Positions 1 through 9,958 of a DNA stretch of 64,000 bases are shown piece by piece. Within the stretch, counting starts at the first letter, position 1; the number at the start of each line of letters is the position of its first letter. The position numbers and the translations under genes were made by a program. The notes below the pieces were generated by a model. That model searched no databases and had not been told where the DNA came from. It worked only from the letters and a program-made list of their open reading frames with translations. This stretch comes from Chaetoderma sp. LZ-2023a (lineage: Eukaryota; Mollusca; Caudofoveata; Chaetodermatida; Chaetodermatidae), in the NCBI GenBank assembly GCA_034401795.1, contig CM067363.1:28654430-28718429 (forward strand), written 5' to 3'.

Positions 1-394
1 TAGCTATGGACCGCCCATCACTAGCTAAGCTCCACCAACACCTCGCCGTGTTTGGATTGATTGATCCCCGAATGCCCTAGCTATCAATTTCCTGAAAACT
101 GTACAGGGAAGCTGTTGAATATTTTGTAACTAATTAGACTGGGTGTTGTTGCTGCCACAGGCAGCAACAGCGCCCAGTGAAATTAGTTTCAAAATATTCC
201 ACAGAATATTTATTAAATATTATTAAATAGTAAAAGCAAACAATTTGTACAACAGCCCATAGACCGTCTTCAAATATGCGTTCGTGACGTACTTATCGAC
301 ATCATTCATGACGTCATTCTTTATGACGTCATTGCACACATCACGCAGTTCATTATGATGTCATATGATGGGTGGGTACTCTGGAAAGGACCAT
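1..394 (+). repeat. PAL-A foldback/MITE copy, cut by window start
   Basis: Left part carries the family's GC-box end (GCCCATCACTAGCTAAGCTCC); the middle (112-204) is a near-perfect palindrome whose arms read CTGTTGAATATTTTG and its complement around GTTGCTGCC/GGCAGCAAC; the right part has two CRE-type octamers TGACGTCA (309-316, 324-331) and ends in CTGGAAAGGACC. The same order recurs in more than 20 places in the window in both orientations. No coding capacity. The mobile nature is inferred from dispersal and inverted ends; no transposase is linked. Confidence 0.8.
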
Positions 395-569
395 TCCGAT
401 GACGACCTAGTACATGTACGCCAGTTCCTATCTACATTTATTGTGCTCTTTTCCCGCACACGAAGCCAGCACTGTTATCATATGGCCATTATTAAATATC
501 AGCATGGTGTTTTAAAGATTAATGATAATCTATTTTTAATTTGAGGTAAACAACAGAGCAATCTATTTA

Positions 570-850
570 TAGCTGCGCCCTGCCATTTCGAGCTAATCTC
601 CGACCACGCTTTGCTCGCGTTGGTATCGATCGAACCCTGTATCCCCGGATTTCTAATACCAAGGTTACCATAAGCGGTTGAATATTTTGAAATTAATTTG
701 ACAGGGTGATGTTGCTTCCCATGGTAGCAACATCACCTAGTCAAATCAGTTTCAAAATATTCAACAGCGTGTTTATTAATTCTTAAATCCACCAAAGACA
801 TACAATTCGTAAACCTGACGGACTTTTAAATTTTCATGACGGAGCTATGT
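570..850 (+). repeat. Degenerate PAL-A foldback copy
   Basis: GC-box-like end (CGAGCTAATCTCCGACCACGC), an ATCGATCGA motif, then a 92-bp palindrome at 676-767 with a GATGTTGCTTCCC/GGTAGCAACATC centre and TTCAAAATATTCAACAG outer arm. It is more diverged than the copies at 2656 and 8198, so it looks like an older insertion. Between 394 and 570 I see nothing. Confidence 0.6.
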
Positions 851-851
851 C

Positions 852-970
852 TTCAAGAGAAGACTATTTTTGAAGATGTACCACTAGAATGACTGGATCT
901 GTAACCGAGCCAGCCATTTCAGTGGCAAATTGTCAAAAAATACATTTCTCTTGCCCTGCAAATGGGCATC
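852..970. repeat. FB-B foldback repeat copy
   Basis: Imperfect inverted repeat. The left arm (CAAGAGAAGACTATTTTTGA, then TACCACTAGAATGACTGG) folds on the right arm (CCAGCCATTTCAGTGG, then TCAAAAAATACATTTCTCTTG). The same hairpin occurs at 5599, 7358, 25785, 34433, 38421 and 63078, often preceded by a CTGCAGTGGTCTT flank. Non-coding and probably a non-autonomous foldback element. Confidence 0.6.
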
Positions 971-2655
971 CAATAAGCAGATATTTACAAATCTAGGTAT
1001 TAAAGGGTTCATAATTATCATGTTCAATATTCCAAAACTATGGCGGTGATAGCCTCCTGTCAAATTGGTTTCAAAATGTTCAACAGCTTACATGTATGAT
1101 TTCAGTTATGCCATACTGTCAAGCTATATTTCGCACCCTTATGATTGAACATATATGTATATACGGAGACAGAGAGCCTGGGAGTTATGTGATTGGTTGA
1201 AATGCGCGTAATGGCTGCCGCCATAAACTGGAGAAATGTATAGATATTTAGTTGTTAAATCCTGAATATCTCTATTTGACTACATAATAAAAAGCTAAAA
1301 TAACATGAATTCTCTGTGCGGGGTTTATTGTATTAACTGCGAGGAGAGTAAAGTATGAAGCACGTTTTCCTTTCACTACGAATGTGATCCTATCCCGCGG
1401 ATATTGCCTACATATCTATATCACGCCCATTGCGACGACCGATAATAGCAAAATTCTCTTAGGATAATAATCCTTTAGACATGGTCATAACTGAATTAAA
1501 CGCGCAACGTTAAGCTGGGTGCAGTACAATGTCACGATGAGCCGCAGGCTGGAGACGACGCAGCTAAATATACTTTTCATCAAGTCATATCGATCTAGCA
1601 ATATACCGTTAACTTATAATGGGATAACTGCAATCCAAGACAATGTACCACCAGGCATGCATTAGAACGTGTATTGGAGATGAGTGTACGACTGCTTCCG
1701 TTCTCGCATCCATGTATGGATACTTGTGATCTCTGATCTTACACCACCTGTAGCTTTCGGTAACGAGTCCACGACAAGCGCATTTCTTTCGCATCGAACT
1801 TAGTTATGAGTCTCACCACGAATTGTTGAGAGACTATAATTACAATAGCCGTGTGTGCGTGCGTGCGTGCGCCCTTCCATCCGTGAGTGAACAAATGATA
1901 TGAGTAAATCAGATGGGAATTTAATAAATCACTTCATATATAGGCCTATTATGTATAATCTACATTAACATATTTACTGATCGATGGTAACACTGTGGCC
2001 GGTTTCCTGGGCCGGTGGTTGAAACTATGGTAATGCACGATATGCTATATTCACACAAGAACAGCTTACAGCATCATTGCTTCTGGTTCAGGGCAATTTT
2101 ACCTTTCCGAACTGATTATGAGACATACAAATGTAGAAATACGAGATGAACCACGAAGCAAGTTGTTAATATACGGAAATTGAAGCCTAAGAAATGGTCG
2201 TGTCTGTAATTATCCACTGTGAGACTGTTAATTTAATCGTCAATGATGGCAGAACGGTTGACGGATAACATCCTTGAAGGCAAGGAACTTAATCTTTACT
2301 GAATGTCTCAATTTCCGAAGAACATAATCCTGGCAAGAGTCATTAATAGGCATTTCCAACAATAGAGTATTTTGGGAAAATACCTTCCCAGAATGCATCG
2401 CGCATATCGCTTCTGGACGGTAACGGCGATAGCCGATGCGCAAACAGTGTTACTTTACTATTGGAATCAGATATAACGCACTTTAAACAGTTTATATGAA
2501 GAACCAATTTAATAATATTATTGAAGTCATACATCTTTAGAAAGTTATACCAATTTTCTATGCGTTTCTACATGGCAGCTTGTATACACCTCAATGTTTA
2601 TGCCACGCACGTACGCGCGTACATAATCTTCTAACAATTGCCATTGGCCACAATT

Positions 2656-3051
2656 CACCTTTCCAGAGTATGTACCCATCATATGACGTCATAATCATCT
2701 ACGCGGTGTGTAGAATGACATCATAATGGATGGCGTCATGAATGATGTCGATAAGTACGTCACGAACGCATATTTGAAGACGGTCTATGCCTTGTTGTAC
2801 AAATTGTTTGCTTTTACTATTTAATAAATATTCTGTTGAATATTTTTAAACTAATTTGACTGGGCGCTGATGCTGCCCATGGCAGCAACAGCACCCAGTC
2901 GAATTAGTTACAAAATATTCAACAGCTTCCCTGTATAGTTTTCAGGAAATTGATAGCTAGGGTATTCGGGGTTCGATCAATCCAAACACGGCGAGGTGTG
3001 GGTGGAGCTTAGCTAGTGATGGGCGGGGCATGGCTAAAAATGGAAAGGTCC
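2656..3051 (-). mobile_element. PAL-A MITE, full length (396 bp) with ATT duplication
   Basis: Starts CACCTTTCCAG and ends TGGAAAGGTCC, inverted relative to 1-394. It is flanked by ATT at 2653-2655 and 3052-3054. Paralogues X2 (near 27320-27345) and X3 (near 35590-35610) lack the element and carry one ATT at the same point, so this is an insertion after block duplication. The internal palindrome is at 2833-2925, one CRE octamer at 2684-2691, and GGGCGGGGC near the right end. No ORF; mobilisation must be in trans. Confidence 0.8.
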
Positions 3052-3955
3052 ATTGCTGCAGGATGTCACTAATATAAGACGAATTACAGTCTCAGTAATG
3101 CTGCAATGTTCCTACATTAAACAATATCCAGTAATATGTCTAGTTAAACGTTTCCACCTGATGCATTCCCTCGTAAATCAAGCAACTCGAAGTCGCCAGT
3201 CTCTGATGATTGATGGCATTTGAATCCTGAAGCTAGAGAAGCACACGCTTCAAGACGCCCATACATGTAAGCTGCTTGCAAACTTGAAACCGGATTGACT
3301 GGAACATGTTACTGCCATAGAAAGTTTCAAAAATATACAGCACTTAAATTCTGTTAATAATCTTGCGTATTTTAAATATTGGCGTCAAATAGCTAATGCT
3401 CATTAAAGAAACGAGCTCGTTTGCTGTGAAAGGCTATTGCACAAAAAAGGGTACCGAATACCGGGGTATTGTTTGAAGCCTGACTGTCTGTTGATTTCTT
3501 TGCATTATTTTTTGATAAACCACACGCAGACACGCCTGTACACGTACGAAAACACCCGTTCACTTTCCATACGCAGTAACGCACATACAGTAAATGACTT
3601 TACTTGTATCCAAAATTAAGATGACATAATTAGATAATCCAATTATTTATGATATCTTTGAAGATCTACGTCCTCGAAAGTGTGCAAATCGACTTTGAAA
3701 CAAAAACTAGACTACACTCGAAGTATCTGATAACTCACGCCATTACGCTCTATTTTGCCAATGCACTGAGTCACCCTGTGATCTAGAGATTGGGCCATGC
3801 GAATCTGAAATTGCATCTATATCGCGACAATATGAATGGATTTGTGCTGAAACGTCACACATGGGCCCTCACTAGAAAACCATAAAATGAGTGTACATGC
3901 CAAAGTCACTGGTTCTTCCTTCTTGCGCTCACCAAATATGGCCAAAACGTGAATT

Positions 3956-4351
3956 CACCTTTCCCGAGTACACACCCATCATATGACGTCATAATGAACT
4001 GCGTAATGTGTACAATGACATCATAATGAATGGCGTCATGAATGGCCTCGATAAGTACGTCAGGAACGCATATTTGAAGACGGTCTATGCGGTGTTGTAC
4101 AAATTGTTTGCTTTTACTATTTAATAAATATTCTGTTGGAAATTTTGAAACTAATTTGACTGGGTACTGTTGCTGCCATAGGCAGCAACAGCACCCAGTC
4201 AAATTAGTCACAAAATATTCAACAGCTTCCCTGTATAGTTTTCAGGAAACTGATAGCTATGGAATTTGAGGATCGATCAATCCCAACACGGCAAGGTGTG
4301 GGTGGAGCTTAGCTAGTGATGGGCGGGGCATAGCTAAAATGGAAAGGCCCG
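3956..4351 (-). mobile_element. PAL-A MITE, full length (396 bp)
   Basis: Same structure and length as the copy at 2656: CACCTTTCCCG left end, GGAAAGGCCC right end, palindrome at 4133-4225, CRE octamer at 3984-3991, GC box near 4321. The left flank is ATT and the right GTT. X3 (near 36560) lacks it and carries a single ATT at the equivalent point. It is closely similar to the 2656 and 8198 copies, suggesting one recent wave. Confidence 0.75.
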
Positions 4352-4630
4352 TTGTGGTATGCGCTTAGTGATTCCCTAACTTGAATATTTCACATTTTGA
4401 GTTGAAACTTCAACACGCACTATTCAGCCAGCGTATGATGGTATGTGCTAAATTTGGTGTTTCTACCTTCTTGTGCTCCGGAAATATGATGCTAGATATA
4501 AACAAATAAACGGACAAACAGACAAGCAGAGAGACAGACAGAAAGCATCAGTCGCAATACTTACGCCGGCCATCGGCAAGAGAAATAACCATTAGTAAAT
4601 AATACACTCAATGGAGGGAGGAATGCTGTT

Positions 4631-4998
4631 TTTCTATGCCCCGCCCATCTCTAGCTAAGCTCCACCCACACGTTGATAGTGATGGTATCGATGGATCCAT
4701 GTACTCTCTGAATATCAATTTCCAGAAATCTATATAGGTAAGCTTTAGAATAGTTCAAAAGTAGTTTGACTGATATATGCAGCAACAGCGCCCAGACAAA
4801 TTAGTTCAAATTATTCAACATAATGTTTATTCAATAGTAAAGACATATAATTCGTACAATAACACTTGGTCCGTCATCAATTACGTGTTCTTGACGAACT
4901 TAGGCAGGTCATTCATGATGTAAGTGATTACGACGCCGTCCTATATATCACGTAGTTGATTATGACGTCATACGATTGATAGATAAACTGGAATCATT
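4631..4998 (+). repeat. PAL-A foldback copy, degenerate
   Basis: Begins with CTATGCCCCGCCCATCTCTA, has a weakened palindrome (about 4744-4821), and ends in TAAACTGGAATCATTC. Opposite orientation to the two preceding copies. The outer left inverted repeat is eroded. Confidence 0.65.
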
Positions 4999-5027
4999 CA
5001 TTAAATAGTTACAATTTTCCCTACTGG

Positions 5028-5030
<3 letters not shown>

Positions 5031-5079
<49 letters not shown>
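5031..5079 (+). repeat. (AAT)n microsatellite
   Basis: About 16 uninterrupted TAA/AAT units directly after the PAL-A copy. Confidence 0.95.
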
Positions 5080-5598
5080 CGTTATTTATTGAGGGTAGCA
5101 CTTCAAGTACACGGCCTGATCTAGCAGATATATAAATTTATACATCTATGTACAGACAAGGAACTTAGGGAATCTAAATTTATACATCTATGTACAGACA
5201 AGGAACTTAGAGAATCTATTTCTTATAATCATATAATATTCTGAATGTATTAAGAGTAATTTGAACAAACGCTACGGATGCTTTCAACAGCAGCAAACTT
5301 TCAATCAAATTAGCATTGATATATTCAGCATTGTAAAGTAAATTCCTTTCTTTTCTGCTGAAATGCTTTGGAAACAATGCAAGAAATAGAAATAACGATA
5401 TTTTTATGTGCTAAAATATAGAAACTAATTCTCAATTTCGTAGACAAATACAGCTAAGCACATTATAACACACGATTATACATACATACAGAAACAATAG
5501 ATTTAGTAAAATAATTAACATTACCCACGCCGTCGAATGTCTTAACCCTTTAGTGACTAAATTTGTCAGGAAAACCTCGATTAGGTCTATCTATTGTG
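5080..5598. other. Non-coding stretch with a 2 x 42-bp tandem duplication
   Basis: AT-rich DNA with no convincing ORF. The only structure I see is a direct duplication of a 42-bp unit (5134-5175 and 5176-5217), differing at one base and including TGTACAGACAAGGAACTTAG. Confidence 0.7.
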
Positions 5599-5752
5599 AA
5601 ATGTCCGTTTCCAGAACAAGACAATGCCATTCCTGGAAATTTACCACCGGAACGACTGGCTCGATTATCGCGCCTGTCATTCCTGTCATAAATTTTCAAA
5701 AATAGTCCTCTGGACTGCAAACGGTCATTTCTCTAGCCGATTTTATGGACTT
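5599..5752. repeat. FB-B foldback repeat copy
   Basis: Inverted arms around TTTACCACCGGAACGACTGGC and its imperfect complement, with outer arms GAAATGTCC...GGTCATTTCT. Same family as 63078-63218. The 60-codon open frame across it is a by-product of the palindrome. Confidence 0.6.
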
Positions 5753-5809
5753 GTTTCTAGGCTTGTGCATTTATGGGTCAAAGAGCGGAAGAATCACCAA
5801 ATTTGACAT

Positions 5810-6370
5810 AGCACTTCATAATGTAGGATAAAATCAGAAGGTTCAATCGAAGGTTTGTATCTTAAAGGTTAATTAGGCATATATAGTTTACTGAAATTAA
5901 GAACTCACCAAAGCACATGCACTCCCAATCACACACACTCACTTCCACACGCACATGAACTCATGTACATACACTCCCGTGGGTTTACATCCAATATAGT
6001 AGGTCTACGCCAATATCTAACCATTTCAACACTAGTATTAGAACTCAAGGCATGCTATTAAGCTGTTGCATATCTTAAGCATAATTTGAATGAAAGGTCT
6101 TGATACCTTCGGCAGCAACACTATCCAGTCAAATTAGTATCAAAATTATACAGCAAGGGAACCTATTTTGTGTCTACATTTCGTGCTCTAATGATAAATG
6201 ATCGGCATTGACAGACAGACACTTCTATTTTCTGAAAGTAGTGCTGAATGATTGAGAGGTATGAGAAACCAGGAGGCAAACACATCGACATGATCACCAT
6301 GCATACACAAATACACAATAGTAACATTTGACCGGTTTATAGATAGACAGATTATGTAAAGAACTTTAAA
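5810..6370. other. Non-coding stretch, start of block Y copy 1
   Basis: No gene seen. It contains a weak PAL-A-like remnant (GCAGCAACACTATCCAGTC near 6110-6150) and, from about 6190, sequence that matches block Y copy 2 (GAGGTATGAGAAAC near 6258 and near 37442). Confidence 0.5.
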
Positions 6371-6379
6371 AAATGTTAA

Positions 6380-6675
6380 AGGCTTTTTGTTTTTCTTATA
6401 CAGTTATGTACTTTTCTTAGTAAATCTTCATTAATTTCAATAGAAAATGTATTACTTCCCTGCAAGAAAATGTCCAAGAAAATAGCTGGGTTAATTTCAT
6501 GAATGGAATCAAATAAATCGCGTTTTTCATTTGCCCATCTTGGACATTCAAAAAAGTAATGATAAGCGGTTTCTGGTCTTTGACAGCAAAAGTAGTTGGG
6601 TGTTCAAGTAGACGATATCTGTAGAGATCATTGTTTAGTTGGCTGCAATTATTTCTTAGTTGCGTGTTATGATAT
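6380..6675 (-). pseudogene. LINE-type ORF2 C-terminal domain, broken
   Basis: Read on the minus strand, one frame gives a segment resembling the NCSQLNNDLYRYRLLEHP stretch upstream of the C-terminal cysteine/histidine motif of many non-LTR retrotransposons. After a frame change the next frame reads RPETAYHYFFECPRWANEKR, matching the H...CP region that ends LINE reverse transcriptase proteins. The frame is broken and no RT catalytic motif lies nearby, so this is a short fossil. Blocks Y2 and Y3 lack it, so it probably arrived in Y1 after duplication. LINE clade unresolved. Confidence 0.6.
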
Positions 6676-7213
6676 GTTCGCGTCGCTTACCAAATGAATA
6701 TTATGTGGTGAATTGGTCTCGCAAGTTTTTGCAAGATTTGTTTTGAAAACCGAAACCGAGGTAGCTGATTTGCTCAGATTTATTTCGCTTCATTACATCC
6801 ATGCACATAATTTAAACATCTAAAGGTATCATATATAATTTAACAATGTTATTTTCAAGCATTTTGGTGTGAATATGCACCTTTAAACAAACATCTATTT
6901 ATAGGAAGAACTTTGAGGATTGGTGTAAGAAAACACAACATAGAAACAAGCAGAGCTGCTTAACTCATCAGACTAGCATGGCACATTATCATTCGTCTAC
7001 AATTGTTATGATTTCCAAGTCCTCTCAAGTTTGATGACACTGCTTTCGCGCCATTCCCTTTGCAATAAAGCATCTTGCAATTCGTAGATTGTGCTCGAAA
7101 TAGCCCATCACCCTATACACAATCGTAAATCGTTTTACAAAATCGTGTCACATCTCTTGTGAAGCTTGATTGATTGATGGGTTTTTAAAATGACAGCTAC
7201 AAGTAAAATTGCG

Positions 7214-7302
7214 TAAGCATCGTCTATGAGACGAGTCTGTGATGGGTAACTCTTATCACCCGGCACAGCAGACGTCGTGATGACGAATGAGCTTTCTAAA
7301 AT
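7214..7302. other. Hyperconserved 89-bp core of block Y, copy 1
   Basis: The 89 bases from TAAGCATCGTC to CTTTCTAAAAT are identical to 38271-38359 and 53198-53286 except for one base here (CACAGCAGAC versus CACACCAGAC). The preceding 100 bases differ at roughly 8 positions between copies. The core contains inverted pairs CGTCTATGAGACG and GTCTG...CAGAC enclosing GTGATGGGT...ATCACCC, so it could fold as a multi-stem structure. Function unknown. Confidence 0.6.
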
Positions 7303-7357
7303 CTTAGGGGCCATTAACACTTTAACGCTCATATCAGTCAAAACGGTGTCCGCAGTG

Positions 7358-7460
7358 TCTATTTGCAAACCAAGAGAAGATTATTTTTGAAAAATTAGCT
7401 GAGCCGGTCATTATAGTGGTAAATTTTCAAAAATTGTATTCTCTTGGTCTACAAATAGAA
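7358..7460. repeat. FB-B foldback repeat copy
   Basis: Arms TCTATTTGCAAACCAAGAGA and TCTCTTGGTCTACAAATAGA are inverted, with AAATTTACC-like inner arms partly lost. It directly follows the Y core, as at 38421. Confidence 0.6.
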
Positions 7461-7803
7461 AATTCAAATTTTCTTGAACAGATTCGAGGGTTAAAGGGAT
7501 AAGACGATAACAGTGATGTTGCGCGCGCTGTGGTCGATTTTTATATATTTTGAATCCCAGATTCCCAGAATTCCAATTTCATGGTAACTTAAGAATACCA
7601 ACAGTAAGAACTCATACTTATTTATGGCATAGGGTTATTTAAAAATGGATATTTCGAAGTAAATGTCGCAATGACATAATGTGGTACAGTACAACTAAAA
7701 GATAACTAAACACGGTTTAAAAAAAATCCCCATAAACATGTTTGTTAATAACACATGTTCTGTTGAACATAATTAGATTGGAAGACAATGTCTTCCAATC
7801 CAA

Positions 7804-8119
7804 TGGAGCTTTCCAGTATATTGACGTCATAATCAATTACATGTCGTTTAGAATATCGTCATAATCAATGATGTCGTGAATGAGGTAGATAAGCATGTCA
7901 CGAACGCATACTTTACTATTTAATAAACATTCTATAGAATATTTTGAAATTAATTTGACTGGGCGGAGTTGTTGCCCTAAGCAGAACAGCATACGGTCAA
8001 ATTAGTTTCGAAATATTCAACAGCTTACCTGTATAGTTTTCTGAAATTGATAGTCAGGCAGGTCAGGAATCGCGGTTACCTAGAGATGGGCGGGGCATAG
8101 CTAAAACTGGAAGGGTCCA
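7804..8119 (-). repeat. PAL-A foldback copy, ancestral to Y duplication
   Basis: TGGAGCTTTCCAG left end, CTGGAAGGGTCCA right end, palindrome at about 7931-8023 and a TGACGTCA octamer near 7825. A copy sits at the matching place in Y2 (40121-40439) and a remnant in Y3 (about 53800-54035), so it predates the duplications. Confidence 0.65.
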
Positions 8120-8197
8120 TTATGTTCGAAATATTCAATAGTGTGTTTCAGTTTGTTTAGCAAATCCGTTGGGTTATTTCTGAACAGCGCTGCAATT

Positions 8198-8593
8198 CAC
8201 CTGTCCAGAGTATACACCCATTATATGACGTCATAATCATCTACGTGATGGGTAGAATGATATCATAATGGATGACGTCATGAATGATATCGATAAGTAC
8301 GTCACGAACGCTTATTTGAAGACGGTCTATGCGTTGTTGTACAAATTGTTTGCTTTTACTATTTAATAAATGTTCTGTTAAATATTTTGAAACTAATTTG
8401 ACTGGGCGCTGTTGCTGCCATTGGCAGCAACAGCACCCAGTCAAATTAGTTACAAAATATTCAACAGCTTCCCTGTATAGTTTTCAGGAAATTGATAGCT
8501 AGGGCATTTGGGGATCGATCAATCCCAATACGGCGAGGTGTGGGTGGAGCTTAGCTAGTGATGGGCGGGGCATAGCTAAAAATAGAAAGGTCC
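8198..8593 (-). mobile_element. PAL-A MITE, full length (396 bp) with ATT duplication
   Basis: CACCTGTCCAG left end, GAAAGGTCC right end, flanked by ATT at 8195-8197 and 8594-8596. Y3 (near 54105) has no element and one ATT before CTCAGAGGT; Y2 (near 40490) is also empty. Palindrome 8374-8467, CRE octamers 8226-8233 and 8273-8280. Only 36 bp separate it from the retroelement's 5' LTR. Confidence 0.8.
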
Positions 8594-9112
8594 ATTCTCA
8601 GAGGTGTTATTTGGAAGATAACAACATATTGTAGATATGGGATTGTCTTGTGGGAAGTCATGACCCCGCTGGACATCTTATATGTACGAGTAAGTCCCGA
8701 GTAAAAATTCAAAATTCAGATGTGAATACCAGGCGAGCTAATAGACTATGTCACCATGTATATTAAGATGTACCGATCAGCGGTTACTAGCAATGATCAT
8801 CATCATCTATACTTAGATGCATTACCAGCATCTTATTATTTGGATATATATTTATTATTTGGATATATATTATTAGCACTGGATAGCTGGTACCGTCCAT
8901 AGCGTCCTTGTAAGAGGAATACGTACATTATCAGCGTGGGATATGCATACATTGTCAGACGGTGTACGTACATTATCAAAATTGGCAAGATGATTAGCGT
9001 CTAGCCGGAATCAGAAGAAATATAACATACGGAAGCAGTTAGTTACAATGGTGATCTATATTCTCACGAAAGCTTGAGAAAATGAACCGGGAAGTAAACA
9101 ATCAGGATAAGG

Positions 9113-9477
9113 AGAATGGTAACTTGTTTACCGATCATTCGTCATTTGGACAGATTCATAAGCAGTAGCCGAAAAGTAATCACTCAAGACTAAGAAGAAT
9201 GGTAACTTGTTTACCGGTCATTCGTCATTCTGACAGATTCATAGATGTTAGGTACACAAATCGAAACTTGTCATCAAACCCATCATTCGTCACTCTGACA
9301 GATTCATGGATGTTGGGTACACAAATCAAAACTTGTCATCAAACCCATCATTCGTCATTCTGACAGATTCATGGATGTTGGGTACACAAATCGATACTTG
9401 GTATCAAACCGACCATTCGTCATTCGGACAGATTCATAGGCGTAGATACACAAATCGAGACTTGTCGTCAAACAAGA
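9113..9477 (+). repeat. U3 direct repeats (2 x about 83 bp leading into 4 x 65 bp)
   Basis: Four head-to-tail 65-bp units start at 9218, 9283, 9348 and 9413 (motif TCATTCGTCAYTCTGACAG, with GGTACACAAATC inside). Upstream, the segment with the small hairpin GGTAACTTGTTTACC is present twice, starting near 9113 and 9196. The same array is in the 3' LTR (units from 18859, 18924, 18989, 19054). Tandem U3 repeats next to a TATA box are typical of retroviral-type enhancers; the binding factors are unknown. Confidence 0.85.
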
Positions 9478-9544
9478 TAAGTCATTCTGTCATAAAAGGC
9501 AGCTGGAATTTTAGAGAACAACAAGATATAAAAAACTAAGATTG

Positions 9545-9572
9545 TATATAAGCGGGACTTTAACTTTCAGTC
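9545..9572 (+). promoter_or_regulatory. LTR core promoter: TATA box and initiator
   Basis: TATATAA at 9545-9551 and TCAGTC at 9567-9572, whose A (9569) is 24 nt from the TATA start, a standard spacing. It lies about 70 bp after the U3 repeats. The truncated 3' LTR lacks this segment entirely. Confidence 0.65.
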
Positions 9573-9818
9573 GGGGGTTCGGTCCGGTCTCTAACGTTGA
9601 AGGTTCAGAAAAAGATTGGTCTGAAGAAAGCCTAGCCTCGAGTCCGCATAGTTCCGTAGAACTGATTTTGTCGAGATTCAAATGAATTCTTGGTGAATGG
9701 CTTTAAGTAGCCAAGAACAGTATTTGACGAAACTGCCTAGCGAATCGTGAAACGCAACTTTTAAATGATAGAATAACCAGTATTCGTATCGCGTAGATAT
9801 CGGTTGTTTCTGTAGTCA

Positions 9819-9828
9819 TTGGTGGCAG
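9819..9828 (+). other. Primer-binding site, tRNA-Leu-like
   Basis: TTGGTGGCAG follows the LTR end. TGGTGGCAG is complementary to the 3' terminus CUGCCACCA found on several animal tRNA-Leu species, a primer used by many gypsy elements. Only 9-10 bases match before the sequence diverges to TATAAGTCAC, shorter than the usual 12-18. Confidence 0.55.
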
Positions 9829-9958
9829 TATAAGTCACCCAAAGTAGTTGGGCTAGTATAAGTACAATATTAATTATTTAACATCGCTGGTGGCAGTATA
9901 AGCCACTTATATTTACTTAGAGTTTTATTTTAACTTCTATCGTGACAGCATAAGTCAC
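9821..9958 (+). repeat. Three copies of an 18-bp PBS-containing motif
   Basis: GGTGGCAGTATAAGTCAC occurs at 9821-9838, as GGTGGCAGTATAAGCCAC at 9889-9906, and as CGTGACAGCATAAGTCAC at 9941-9958. The first two include the tRNA-Leu complement. Whether all act as primer sites or are a leader duplication is unknown. Confidence 0.7.

Larger units (their letters stand above)
1085..4610 (+). repeat. Long duplicated block X, copy 1
   Basis: Non-coding block that aligns by eye, with many substitutions and small indels, to 26016-27990 (X2), 34690-36930 (X3) and, for its first 260 bp, 46056-46330 (X4). Shared landmarks include CGCACCCTTATGATTGAAC near the left end, a short GCGT microsatellite near 1857, GCTTCTGGTTCAGGGCAATTT near 2080, TCGTAAATCAAGCAAC near 3175 and a CGGCCATCGGC end. 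Copy 1 is longer than its paralogues because PAL-A elements at 2656-3051 and 3956-4351 inserted into it. Short ORFs here are not conserved between copies. Confidence 0.75.
6890..8629 (+). repeat. Long duplicated block Y, copy 1 (left part)
   Basis: Aligns by eye to 37850-40500 and 52780-54170. Shared landmarks are GTGTGAATATGCACCTTTAA, CCCATCACCCTATACACAAT, the nearly invariant 89-bp core and the CTCAGAGGTG segment at 8598. The block is interrupted at 8629 by the LTR retroelement and resumes at 19122. Non-coding. Confidence 0.75.
8630..9818 (+). repeat. 5' LTR (about 1189 bp)
   Basis: Starts TGTAGATATGGG, identical to the start of the 3' LTR after the purine tract. The end at GTAGTCA (9818) is inferred from the TG...CA rule and from the primer-binding motif that follows; it cannot be checked against the truncated 3' LTR. 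U3 runs to about 9568 and holds four 65-bp repeats; a TATA box and initiator start R near 9569. A later end, before the second TGGTGGCAG at 9888, is possible. Confidence 0.8.

Noticed and set aside
7214..7302. Hammerhead-type ribozyme in the 89-bp core
   Set aside because: A GTGATGA word is present, but the required CUGAUGA and GAAA boxes are not both there on either strand.
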